Assembly: GCF_028736925.1 (NCBI RefSeq)
Contig: NZ_JAQZAT010000002.1
Span: 339,822 to 403,821, forward strand
Origin: Flavivirga sp. 57AJ16
Lineage (GTDB): Bacteria; Bacteroidota; Bacteroidia; Flavobacteriales; Flavobacteriaceae
DNA: 64,000 nt
Direction of reading: 5' to 3'
A program made the position numbers and the translations under genes. The notes below the pieces were generated by a model, which ran no database searches, was not told the DNA's origin, and saw nothing but the letters and a program-made list of their open reading frames with translations. Positions 57,654 to 64,000 of the stretch are shown one piece after another. Numbering within the stretch: position 1 is the stretch's first letter; each line of letters opens with the position of its first letter.

Positions 57654-57890
57654 ATTAGTGTCCGACTAAAAACGTAAGACCGCTTCGTTATTAGAATCAA
57701 GAACAAAGACTTGATTGTAACTAACAGACAAACAGGTACACCATTATTGTTTTACATCCAGAAACCTAAATATTTCCTGATAGATTTAACTGGTATTAAA
57801 AGCAAGGCGTCTAATCTGTAATGCTTTTACAAATACTATTATAGATGGGCTTCAAATAAAAGTCAATAGTTTTTATCGGACAACAATAAT
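57654..57890 (+). mobile_element. Family B inverted-repeat element, 237 bp, copy 3
   Basis: Nearly identical in sequence and equal in length to 27608-27844, with ends ATTAGTGTCCGACTAAA and TTATCGGACAACAATAAT. Non-coding. It lies directly downstream of the GntR-type regulator and upstream of operator site 4. Confidence 0.8.
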
Positions 57891-57914
57891 CTTTTTTATA
57901 AGTAATAGTTTAGA

Positions 57915-57960
57915 ACAGGATAGTACAGGATACAAATGTGATTATTGACTTTTAACATTG
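57915..57960 (+). promoter_or_regulatory. Candidate operator site 4 plus -7-like box (esterase gene)
   Basis: ACAGGATAGT-ACAGGATACA (57915-57934) is the best tandem repeat of the four sites. TAACATTG (57953-57960) follows after 18 bases and differs from TAnnTTTG at one position. The esterase starts about 150 bases downstream. Confidence 0.65.
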
Positions 57961-58112
57961 TGGAGAGTTTTTAATTGGTATAAGAGGGATATTAGTTGTT
58001 TAAACATTGAAAACCTGTATGTATAATGTGTCAATAAATTCGATAGGAAAATTTTATTCTAATCGTTTTTTGTTAATTTTAAGAACATCAAAATAATGTT
58101 AAACGATTTTTT

Positions 58113-58985
58113 ATGAAACATATATTATTGGCGTTCCATGTGCTATTCTTATTTTGTCATAATTGGGTTAGGGCCCAAGAACCTATATGGCTATATCCTC
58201 AAGATGAAATTCTTTTTGCAAAGGAAGGTTCAGAAATACCTAGACTCACTTATTATCTTCCTGAAAATAAGAAAAATGACATAGCGGTCATCGTTTGTTC
58301 TGGAGGTTCATATGTAGGTAGAGCCAATAATGTAGAGGGGATACCTGCATGTAAAGAACTTAATAAGATGGGTATAACGGCATTTCTTTTGGATTATCGT
58401 CTCCCAAATGCCTCTAGAATGGCTCATAAAGAGATAGTTCCATTATCTGATGCCCAAAAAGCACTTGAATATGTTAGGAAGCATTCGAAAGCCTATAACA
58501 TAAACCCAAATAAGGTTGGTATTATGGGGTTTTCGGCAGGTGGGCATTTAGTGACAACCGTTGCGACACATTTTAACCAAACGGCATTAGAAAATCCAGA
58601 GAATATAAATTTGCGACCAGATTTTGTGGTGGCAGTTTATCCCGTTGTGAGTTTTGCAGATAACCTGACTCATTTGGAATCAAGAATGCATTTAATTGGG
58701 GCAGATATGACACCTGAAAAAATTAAAGAATTTTCCAATGAATTACAAGTAACGAAAGATACCCCACCAACCTTTATTGTATCTGCTATAGATGACGATG
58801 TGGTTAAAGTCGAAAATAGCTTGTATTTTAATGCCGCTTTACGACAACATAAAGTCCCAGTAGAACTGTTTTTGTATGCTGAAGGGGGACATGGTTTTGG
58901 TGTTTTCAATAAAACAGCAAAAGTACAGTGGACAAGCCCTTGTTTTAATTGGATTTTATCTGAAACTTGGTATAAGAAGAAATAA
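58113..58985 (+). CDS. Secreted alpha/beta-hydrolase, probable carbohydrate esterase
   Basis: A 290-residue protein with a signal peptide (ends NWVRAQ) and an alpha/beta-hydrolase fold of the acetylxylan-esterase/BD-FAE-like group. It has an oxyanion-type VIVCSGGSYVGRA, nucleophile S141 in GFSAGGH, an acid in FIVSAIDDDVV and catalytic His in AEGGHGFGVF. It is likely to remove acetyl or other ester groups from plant- or algal-type polysaccharides. It is preceded by the best tandem half-site copy (site 4), so it may belong to the rhamnose regulon and deacetylate the rhamnose-containing substrate. Confidence 0.88.
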   Translation: MKHILLAFHVLFLFCHNWVRAQEPIWLYPQDEILFAKEGSEIPRLTYYLPENKKNDIAVIVCSGGSYVGRANNVEGIPACKELNKMGITAFLLDYRLPNASRMAHKEIVPLSDAQKALEYVRKHSKAYNINPNKVGIMGFSAGGHLVTTVATHFNQTALENPENINLRPDFVVAVYPVVSFADNLTHLESRMHLIGADMTPEKIKEFSNELQVTKDTPPTFIVSAIDDDVVKVENSLYFNAALRQHKVPVELFLYAEGGHGFGVFNKTAKVQWTSPCFNWILSETWYKKK

Positions 58986-59507
58986 ATTAAGTCGAAAATT
59001 TGGTGTGTTGTAAAGTGGCATACATTTAGATATTGCATACAAATAATATTATAAAAATGAAAGGTTAAACATAAAGCCCAATTCATGTCTACTGGCATTA
59101 ATCCATACTCTTAAAACTATAGTGTTAAAGCCATAAATGGGAGATTTTCGAAAGCAATTGAAGATTTTTATTTTAGTGTTTTACCGGATAAAGGGCGCTT
59201 ATTGTTGGATTTTTTAATAGGTGAATTATAAAGTTTCTTATTTATGGCTGTTTAATCGAAAAGAATTCCTCGACGCATTGCGTTGGGCCTGCCTGGCAGG
59301 CAGGGTTGTCATTCCCATGAAATCGAAGATTCAAGAACACCAATTATAAAAATAAAAGATAGTGAGCTAAACGGATTTAACCAGTTGTTTTGAAGTTTAT
59401 TTGGTATAAGGCATTGTTGTTAATAAACAAACAGCAATAGAGCATTTTATTGTACTTTTGTTAGGGAGTGAAACTTTGTCAAGGTCTATAGATAGATGTA
59501 AGATAAC
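58986..59507. other. Intergenic stretch with eroded coding-like sequence
   Basis: One short frame near 59135-59232 reads GRFSKAIEDFYFSVLPDKG, then LLLDFLIGEL and a stop, possibly the tail of a lost gene. Around 59287-59330 there is a GCCTGCC/GGCAGGC hairpin next to TGTCATTCCCATGAAATCG, resembling scattered Bacteroidota repeats. A lone ATTTGGTATAA at about 59398 resembles a family A end. Confidence 0.4.
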
Positions 59508-59770
59508 ATGGAATCCTTAGGGCTCTTAAGAAAAAATATTGAAGAATATGTCGAATGCAACGATGAGGAATTTGAGGTTTTAGATAGTTCCTTTGAACAA
59601 AAGAAAATCGAAAAAAAGTATTTCCTTTAAGATAGGGTGAAGTTTGTCGGTTTGAAACTTTTGTAGTTAAGGGGTTGTTGAAAATTTATACTATTGATTA
59701 TAATAGCAAAGAACATACCCGATATTGATTGGTGGATTGGAGATAAACATTTTCACCTAAAAAAGGAAGT
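59508..59770 (+). pseudogene. Crp/Fnr-family regulator remnant
   Basis: From the ATG at 59508 the frame reads MESLGLLRKNIEEYVECNDE, then LDSSFEQKKIEKKYFL and a stop at 59628. Across frameshifts the following DNA still spells GEVCRF, FVVKGLLKIYTID, KEHT and DWWIGD, the conserved cyclic-nucleotide-binding region of small flavobacterial Crp/Fnr regulators. The C-terminal HTH is absent. A dead gene with several frame disruptions. Confidence 0.75.
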
Positions 59771-59846
59771 CAATATAATATATAGAATATCATCTAATAA
59801 AATAATACTAAAATTTATTAACTAATAAATCAGTTATTTAAATAAT

Positions 59847-61580
59847 ATGTTTTTCATTATGAAACAATTTAACCCAATAGAACGTGCCATGAAGTGTATT
59901 TTGGTTTTATGCGTTTTAACTATTTTTAGTAATCATGCTGTATCTGCAAATTTACTTAATCCTCAGGTTTCTAATAAAGCTAGAGAAATTAAGGCTCAAA
60001 AAAAGTGGTTGCTCTTACCTGTGAAAAATGGTGCGCAAAAAAAGAAGGTGGCTATTTTCGCTAAAGGCGTTGAAGTATGTTCGTTTAGTATTGAATTGGC
60101 AGATAGCAATCCAGATTGGTATGCTTATCTTGATATTAGAACCTGGAAAGGCGAAAATCTTGAAATTTTAGTAAATGAACTTTCTCAAAACTCATTGGCT
60201 CTAACCCTTATAAAACAAAGTGATAAGGAACTTGATAAAAGTAATATGTATGCAGAGGATTTACGCGGTAAGATTCACTTTTCACCCAAACGGGGTTGGA
60301 ATAACGACCCCAATGGCTTAACATTTTATAACGGAGAATATCACATGTTTTTTCAACATAACCCGTATGGAGTGCAATGGGGAAATATGCATTGGGGACA
60401 TGCAATAAGTAAAGATTTGGTACATTGGAAAGAAGTTGGGGAAGCGCTTTATCCTGACGAGACTGGAACCATGTATAGTGGTAGCGGAGTTGTAGACAAA
60501 AATAATACAAGCGGTTTTGGTACTTTAAAAAATGCTCCCATGGTTGTGAGCTATACTTCAGACAAATTGTGGACACAAGGATTGGCCTACAGCCTTAACG
60601 GTAAAGATTTTACAAAGTTTGAAAAACCTGTGGTAAAAAAGGTAACCAATGGAAACAGGGATCCAAAAATAGTATGGTACGAGCCTTTAAAAGAATGGAT
60701 TATGGTGTTGTATGTTGAAAAACCGGAGAAACAACATACGGTTCATTTTTATGGTTCTAAAAACCTGAAGGATTGGTCACTTTTAAGTATTTTGAAAGGC
60801 GGTAAAGATAACGACAGGTTTTTATTTGAGTGTCCGGATTTTTATGAACTTCCTGTAGATGGATATGAAAACAATAAAAAATGGGTACTTAGTGGCGCAA
60901 ATAGCGAGTATGCTATTGGGACATTTGACGGCAAAACATTTCAGCCAGAATTATCCCGATTAAAAAGTGTTCATGGTAGGGGGTACTATGCAGCACAAAC
61001 ATTTAGCAACGACCCAAAAGGAAGAATTATTGAAGTTGGGTGGTGGCAAACCAATACTGCGCATGGAGAGAATTATTTTAACCAGTCCATGAGCCTTCCG
61101 ATGGCGTTAAAATTAGTAACTACAACCAATGGATTAAGATTGTCCCGAAAACCCGTTGAAGAACTAGAAAGTCTAAGAAAAAAACAACAAACTTTTAAAA
61201 ATGTAAAAGTAATAGGTAAAAGTATACTTCCTTTAAAACTTAACCCCAAGAACGCATTGGAGGTACATGTGGAGCTTGAATCCGATACGGCGAGCGAGAT
61301 TGTGTTTAAAATTAGAGGGTTAGATATTGTCTATAATTTTAACAATGAGGAACTAATAGTTGATGGCGTAAAGGAGAAATTAACTTTAAAAAATGGCCAA
61401 CTAAAATTCACTGCTTTTATAGACAAAACGGGAGTTGAGATTTTTGCAGATAACGGCGTATTTTACATGCCTGTTAATGTAAATATTACTAATGATAATG
61501 AACAAATTATTTTAAGCAGTAAAGAGGGGGCTACGATTTGTAGAAAAATAAACGTTTACTCCCTAAAAAGTATTTGGTAA
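59847..61580 (+). CDS. GH32 fructanase (levanase/inulinase type)
   Basis: An exported beta-fructosidase of 577 residues. ATGs at 59847, 59859 and 59889 are all in frame; the signal peptide core is CILVLCVLTIFSNHAVSA, so the shorter starts are equally likely. An N-terminal beta module (about 40-130; WLLLPVKNGAQKKKVAIFAK) of the DUF4980 type precedes the five-bladed propeller. The GH32 catalytic set is intact: nucleophile D154 in GWNNDPNG, D272 in NRDPKI and acid E328 in FECPDF. A C-terminal beta-sandwich follows. It stands alone, without SusCD or a fructose kinase nearby. Levan versus inulin preference cannot be read from the sequence. Confidence 0.93.
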   Translation: MFFIMKQFNPIERAMKCILVLCVLTIFSNHAVSANLLNPQVSNKAREIKAQKKWLLLPVKNGAQKKKVAIFAKGVEVCSFSIELADSNPDWYAYLDIRTWKGENLEILVNELSQNSLALTLIKQSDKELDKSNMYAEDLRGKIHFSPKRGWNNDPNGLTFYNGEYHMFFQHNPYGVQWGNMHWGHAISKDLVHWKEVGEALYPDETGTMYSGSGVVDKNNTSGFGTLKNAPMVVSYTSDKLWTQGLAYSLNGKDFTKFEKPVVKKVTNGNRDPKIVWYEPLKEWIMVLYVEKPEKQHTVHFYGSKNLKDWSLLSILKGGKDNDRFLFECPDFYELPVDGYENNKKWVLSGANSEYAIGTFDGKTFQPELSRLKSVHGRGYYAAQTFSNDPKGRIIEVGWWQTNTAHGENYFNQSMSLPMALKLVTTTNGLRLSRKPVEELESLRKKQQTFKNVKVIGKSILPLKLNPKNALEVHVELESDTASEIVFKIRGLDIVYNFNNEELIVDGVKEKLTLKNGQLKFTAFIDKTGVEIFADNGVFYMPVNVNITNDNEQIILSSKEGATICRKINVYSLKSIW

Positions 61581-61806
61581 CTTTTTTGTTGATAAAACAG
61601 GTGAGCCAACAGTGGGGCGCCTATAGCGGATGTGTTTTTCTATTTAGTTTGGGGTATAAATTTATTCTAGGATCAACTATTGTATTGCGCCTGTAATTGA
61701 AAAAGGAGTAAATACAAGATTCATAATTTAAGAGCCCAATCATATGCTAGCACCTAATCATATGCATAAACAGAACAAGCTCAAAAGAAAACAATACAAA
61801 AACAAA
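61581..61806. other. Intergenic stretch after GH32
   Basis: No gene seen. A direct repeat AATCATATGC occurs twice (61738-61747 and 61756-61765), 18 bases apart start to start; its meaning is unknown. Confidence 0.35.
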
Positions 61807-61835
61807 AAAGGTAGCAATATTAAATCACTACCTTT
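61807..61835. terminator. Bidirectional terminator between GH32 and the BSP gene
   Basis: AAAGGTAG pairs with CTACCTTT around a 13-base loop, with A-rich and T-rich flanks on the two sides, between convergent genes. Confidence 0.65.
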
Positions 61836-61893
61836 AATTTATTAATTCTGTAACGATATTTTAGGACGTCACGATTTCATAGAATCTGTTTTT

Positions 61894-62574
61894 TTAAGAC
61901 TTATGAAGTTGTGGTCTTTTTGAATATTCTTCCCATAAATCAACCAAGGATTTATTCGTGAACGCTTCCCATAGAGCTACGGAATAAGTTTTATTTCTTA
62001 GTTGCTTGTCTAATAGTTTTACCAAGTTTTTGTTATAGTTATTTGATGTCCAAACTAAAAATCGTGCTGTTACTCTATATGAATTAGTGTAATGTTGGGT
62101 ATTTTGAAATTTAGGTAAAGACCAACCTGCTAATTTATTGTTTATACCATGAATATACCTTATGTAATCAGCAATACCTTCAACAAGCCACCCTGGCCCC
62201 GAATTGCCTGGATATCCTTGAATAATATGCATGCCTTCATGCGTAATAAGGTCGGCATCTGTTGGTTTTTTGTGCATCCATTTAGAAGAAATGGTTATCT
62301 GTCCATTATGAGCATAAGCGACACCTTCATAGGCATTATCAATTTTGATTTTCACCTTTTTAGGGGCATTTTTATTATAGGTTAGACGCAATTTAGGATA
62401 GGTTTTAAAAAAGGTGTCTAAATACAGTTTTATAATAGAATCTGAAAGCGTGGGGTCTTCATTGGTTAAATGAACGCTTATACCTTTCTTCTTAATTAGC
62501 TGTGTGTTCTGTGCTGTTATTTCTCTGATTGGAAAAAAGAGTAACAGGGCAAAAAGTAAATGTGTTATTTTCAT
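61894..62574 (-). CDS. Basic secretory protein family metallopeptidase-like protein
   Basis: A 226-residue secreted protein: signal peptide (ends REITAQ) followed by a single BSP domain. The zinc motif H112-E113-G-M-H116 (LITHEGMHIIQGYPG) and the following GPGWLVEGIADYIRY match the plant and bacterial basic secretory protein family. It has no binding modules, unlike the 511-residue relative at 18920-20455, but shares the WEEY C-terminal segment. It is a lone gene. Proteolytic activity is probable from the HExxH motif but not certain for this family. Confidence 0.85.
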   Translation of the reverse strand: MKITHLLFALLLFFPIREITAQNTQLIKKKGISVHLTNEDPTLSDSIIKLYLDTFFKTYPKLRLTYNKNAPKKVKIKIDNAYEGVAYAHNGQITISSKWMHKKPTDADLITHEGMHIIQGYPGNSGPGWLVEGIADYIRYIHGINNKLAGWSLPKFQNTQHYTNSYRVTARFLVWTSNNYNKNLVKLLDKQLRNKTYSVALWEAFTNKSLVDLWEEYSKRPQLHKS

Positions 62575-62736
62575 TTTATTAAGATTTTAATTAAAAATTA
62601 TTCTAAAGTCAGATACAGAAATTATTATCTATACCTGCCTTGAAATAAAGCATTAACTCAAAAAACAATATTTTTCCATATCGAAATATTGAGACACTGC
62701 AATGTATTTATTGAATTTTAAAGTTTACCCTTAATA

Positions 62737-62782
62737 AAGGAGAAGCGCCCTAAAATTCATGAATTTTAGGGCGCTTCTCCTT
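62737..62782. repeat. 46-bp perfect palindrome, shared core family copy 3
   Basis: The 20-base core CTAAAATTCATGAATTTTAG is extended by arms AAGGAGAAGCGCC and GGCGCTTCTCCTT, all perfectly complementary. A second hairpin, TTATGGAAAG...CTTTCCATAA (62781-62813), abuts it. Confidence 0.8.
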
Positions 62783-62896
62783 ATGGAAAGCCATTTCGTT
62801 GTGCTTTCCATAAATTTAGAAAAGACACATTGCAAGTTACAATAAGAACTAGTAGAACGATTTGTTGTTAGACCGAGTCACAAGTTTTTAGATATC

Positions 62897-62932
62897 CCCC
62901 GCTACCGCTAAACTGTGTTTAGTGGCGGCAAA
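62897..62932. repeat. REP-type hairpin beside the transposase
   Basis: CCGCTAAAC and GTTTAGTGG (one G-T type mismatch) form a hairpin in the CGCTACCGCTAAACTGTG region. An identical copy begins at 63478 after the tandem duplication. Such hairpins are the substrates of RAYT enzymes. Confidence 0.65.
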
Positions 62933-62974
62933 CTAACTAAAAATTTACCAATCAGAATATTATTAATTCAAAGT

Positions 62975-63463
62975 TTATCCTATAAAACCAACCGAATCTA
63001 TCTCCAAAACCGTATTATCTTCTTGAAAGTTTCTGGCACTTGAATATTTCCAATCTATTGCATTAGTAACAAAACCACTTTTTACAGGGTTATTATGAAT
63101 ATAATCTGTTTTTTGTTTGATTACTTTTTCGCTCCATAGCTCAATAGGTTTATTATGATGTTGCCAAAATTGATATTTACTTTTCGTTGCATTCTTTTTT
63201 CCTGCGTGCTCAAATAGCCATAACAACCACTCTTTTCTACTCTCTTGAGAGTTGTTTGCTATAGTTTCCATTAATTTCCTTGCTGTATATTTTTTAAAAT
63301 CCCGTATCAGCCCTGATGGATCTTCATATGCCGACCTAAAGATCAAATGTATATGGCTCGGCATAAAGCAATAGGCATATAGTTCCATACCTTTCTCTTT
63401 TCTGCAATAATCTACACTTCTTGCCAATACATCAAAATAAATTTGCCTTATAAAAACATCCAA
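62975..63463 (-). pseudogene. REP-associated tyrosine transposase (RAYT), 5'-truncated copy
   Basis: An IS200-like Y1 transposase domain protein that acts on single-stranded REP hairpins. The motif MPSHIHLIF supplies the His-U-His metal site, and DYIHNNPVKSGFV and YSSARNF are typical of RAYTs. In this copy the frame opens at ATVNWLDVFIRQ and then runs into the REP hairpin of the next repeat unit and a stop, so the usual first ~20 residues are missing; only a TTG at 63461-63463 could serve as start. It is therefore probably inactive. Identical over the shared region to the copy running off the right edge. Confidence 0.85.
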
Positions 63464-63555
63464 CCAATTTACAGTAGCCCCGCTACCGCTAAACTGTGTT
63501 TAGTGGCGGCAAACTAACTAAAAATTTACCAATCAGAATATTATTAATTCAAAGT

Positions 63556-64000
63556 TTATCCTATAAAACCAACCGAATCTATCTCCAAAACCGTATTATC
63601 TTCTTGAAAGTTTCTGGCACTTGAATATTTCCAATCTATTGCATTAGTAACAAAACCACTTTTTACAGGGTTATTATGAATATAATCTGTTTTTTGTTTG
63701 ATTACTTTTTCGCTCCATAGCTCAATAGGTTTATTATGATGTTGCCAAAATTGATATTTACTTTTCGTTGCATTCTTTTTTCCTGCGTGCTCAAATAGCC
63801 ATAACAACCACTCTTTTCTACTCTCTTGAGAGTTGTTTGCTATAGTTTCCATTAATTTCCTTGCTGTATATTTTTTAAAATCCCGTATCAGCCCTGATGG
63901 ATCTTCATATGCCGACCTAAAGATCAAATGTATATGGCTCGGCATAAAGCAATAGGCATATAGTTCCATACCTTTCTCTTTTCTGCAATAATCTACACTT
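63556..64000 (-). CDS. RAYT transposase, second copy, 5' end beyond the window
   Basis: The same 3' part of the IS200-like RAYT as at 62975-63463, including MPSHIHLIF and the C-terminal IDSVGFIG. The frame stays open to the right edge, so an internal Met (MELYAYC, codon at 63967-63969) is not the real start. If the duplication ends soon after the edge, this copy may retain the normal N-terminus and be the functional parent of the truncated copy. Confidence 0.8.
   Translation of the reverse strand, partial: SVDYCRKEKGMELYAYCFMPSHIHLIFRSAYEDPSGLIRDFKKYTARKLMETIANNSQESRKEWLLWLFEHAGKKNATKSKYQFWQHHNKPIELWSEKVIKQKTDYIHNNPVKSGFVTNAIDWKYSSARNFQEDNTVLEIDSVGFIG

Larger units (their letters stand above)
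62897..64000. repeat. Tandem duplication, 581-bp unit with RAYT and REP hairpin
   Basis: The segment 62897-63477 is repeated from 63478 to the window end (523 bases visible) with no difference that I can see. The junction shares CCCC on both sides, consistent with slippage at a microhomology. Confidence 0.85.

Noticed and set aside
58670..59098. 142-codon minus-strand frame
   Set aside because: It is antisense to the conserved esterase, and its composition (low complexity, no motif) is that of a shadow.
60208..60576. 122-codon minus-strand frame
   Set aside because: It is antisense to the catalytic core of the GH32 gene, which is fully conserved.

Overview
The window is AT-rich DNA from a member of the Bacteroidota, most likely a marine-type Flavobacteriaceae. 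The evidence is two SusC/SusD pairs, a hybrid two-component regulator (HTCS), a type IX secretion (T9SS) C-terminal domain, TAnnTTTG-like -7 boxes and abundant polysaccharide-utilisation genes. No rRNA, tRNA, CRISPR array or phage genes were seen.

Layout. (1) 1-628: 5' part of a secreted protein that runs off the left edge. (2) 1084-15140: an arabinan/arabinoside-type PUL with a divergent HTCS, then SusC, SusD, GH43, a GH5-like (clan GH-A) enzyme, a second GH43 and an aldose 1-epimerase. (3) 13651-15875: a graveyard of dead PUL genes (GH43, sialate O-acetylesterase and SusC plug remnants) interleaved with the epimerase and followed by an orphan TPR-AraC regulator (16559-18442). (4) 18920-27076, minus strand: an operon of MFS sugar transporter, two GH92 alpha-mannosidases and a basic-secretory-protein-type metallopeptidase, suggesting attack on mannosylated glycoproteins or glycans. 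(5) 27864-31328: a 1154-residue lectin-domain adhesin with a T9SS sorting domain. (6) 32330-58985: a rhamnose/rhamnoside region with two GH78 rhamnosidases, SusC/SusD, two discoidin-type surface lipoproteins, an unrecognised lipoprotein that may be a new enzyme, a complete L-rhamnose catabolic operon (permease, lactate dehydrogenase, kinase, RhaI-type isomerase, RhaEW-type aldolase/dehydrogenase), a divergent GntR-type regulator and a secreted esterase. (7) 59847-61580: a GH32 fructanase. (8) 61894-62574: a small BSP-family protein. (9) 62897 to the right edge: a tandemly duplicated REP-associated transposase (RAYT).

How it works together. In region 6, GH78 enzymes would release L-rhamnose outside the cytoplasm and SusCD would import oligosaccharides. 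The cytoplasmic pathway is isomerase, kinase, aldolase (giving DHAP and L-lactaldehyde), dehydrogenase (L-lactate) and FMN lactate dehydrogenase (pyruvate). A tandem 10-bp half-site motif (consensus near ACAGGATAGT-ACAGGATACA) occurs upstream of four transcription units of this region: the GH78 pair, SusC, the rha operon/regulator divergent gap, and the esterase. It is a candidate operator tying the region into one regulon.

The intergenic DNA is rich in small inverted-repeat elements: a 161-bp MITE (two copies), a 237-bp element (two full copies and one chimera), a TTAACGTGAGTTCGAT-ended element nested in a larger inverted repeat, and three hairpins that share one 20-bp palindromic core but have different, internally complementary arms. 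These are direct sequence observations; mobility and function are inferred.
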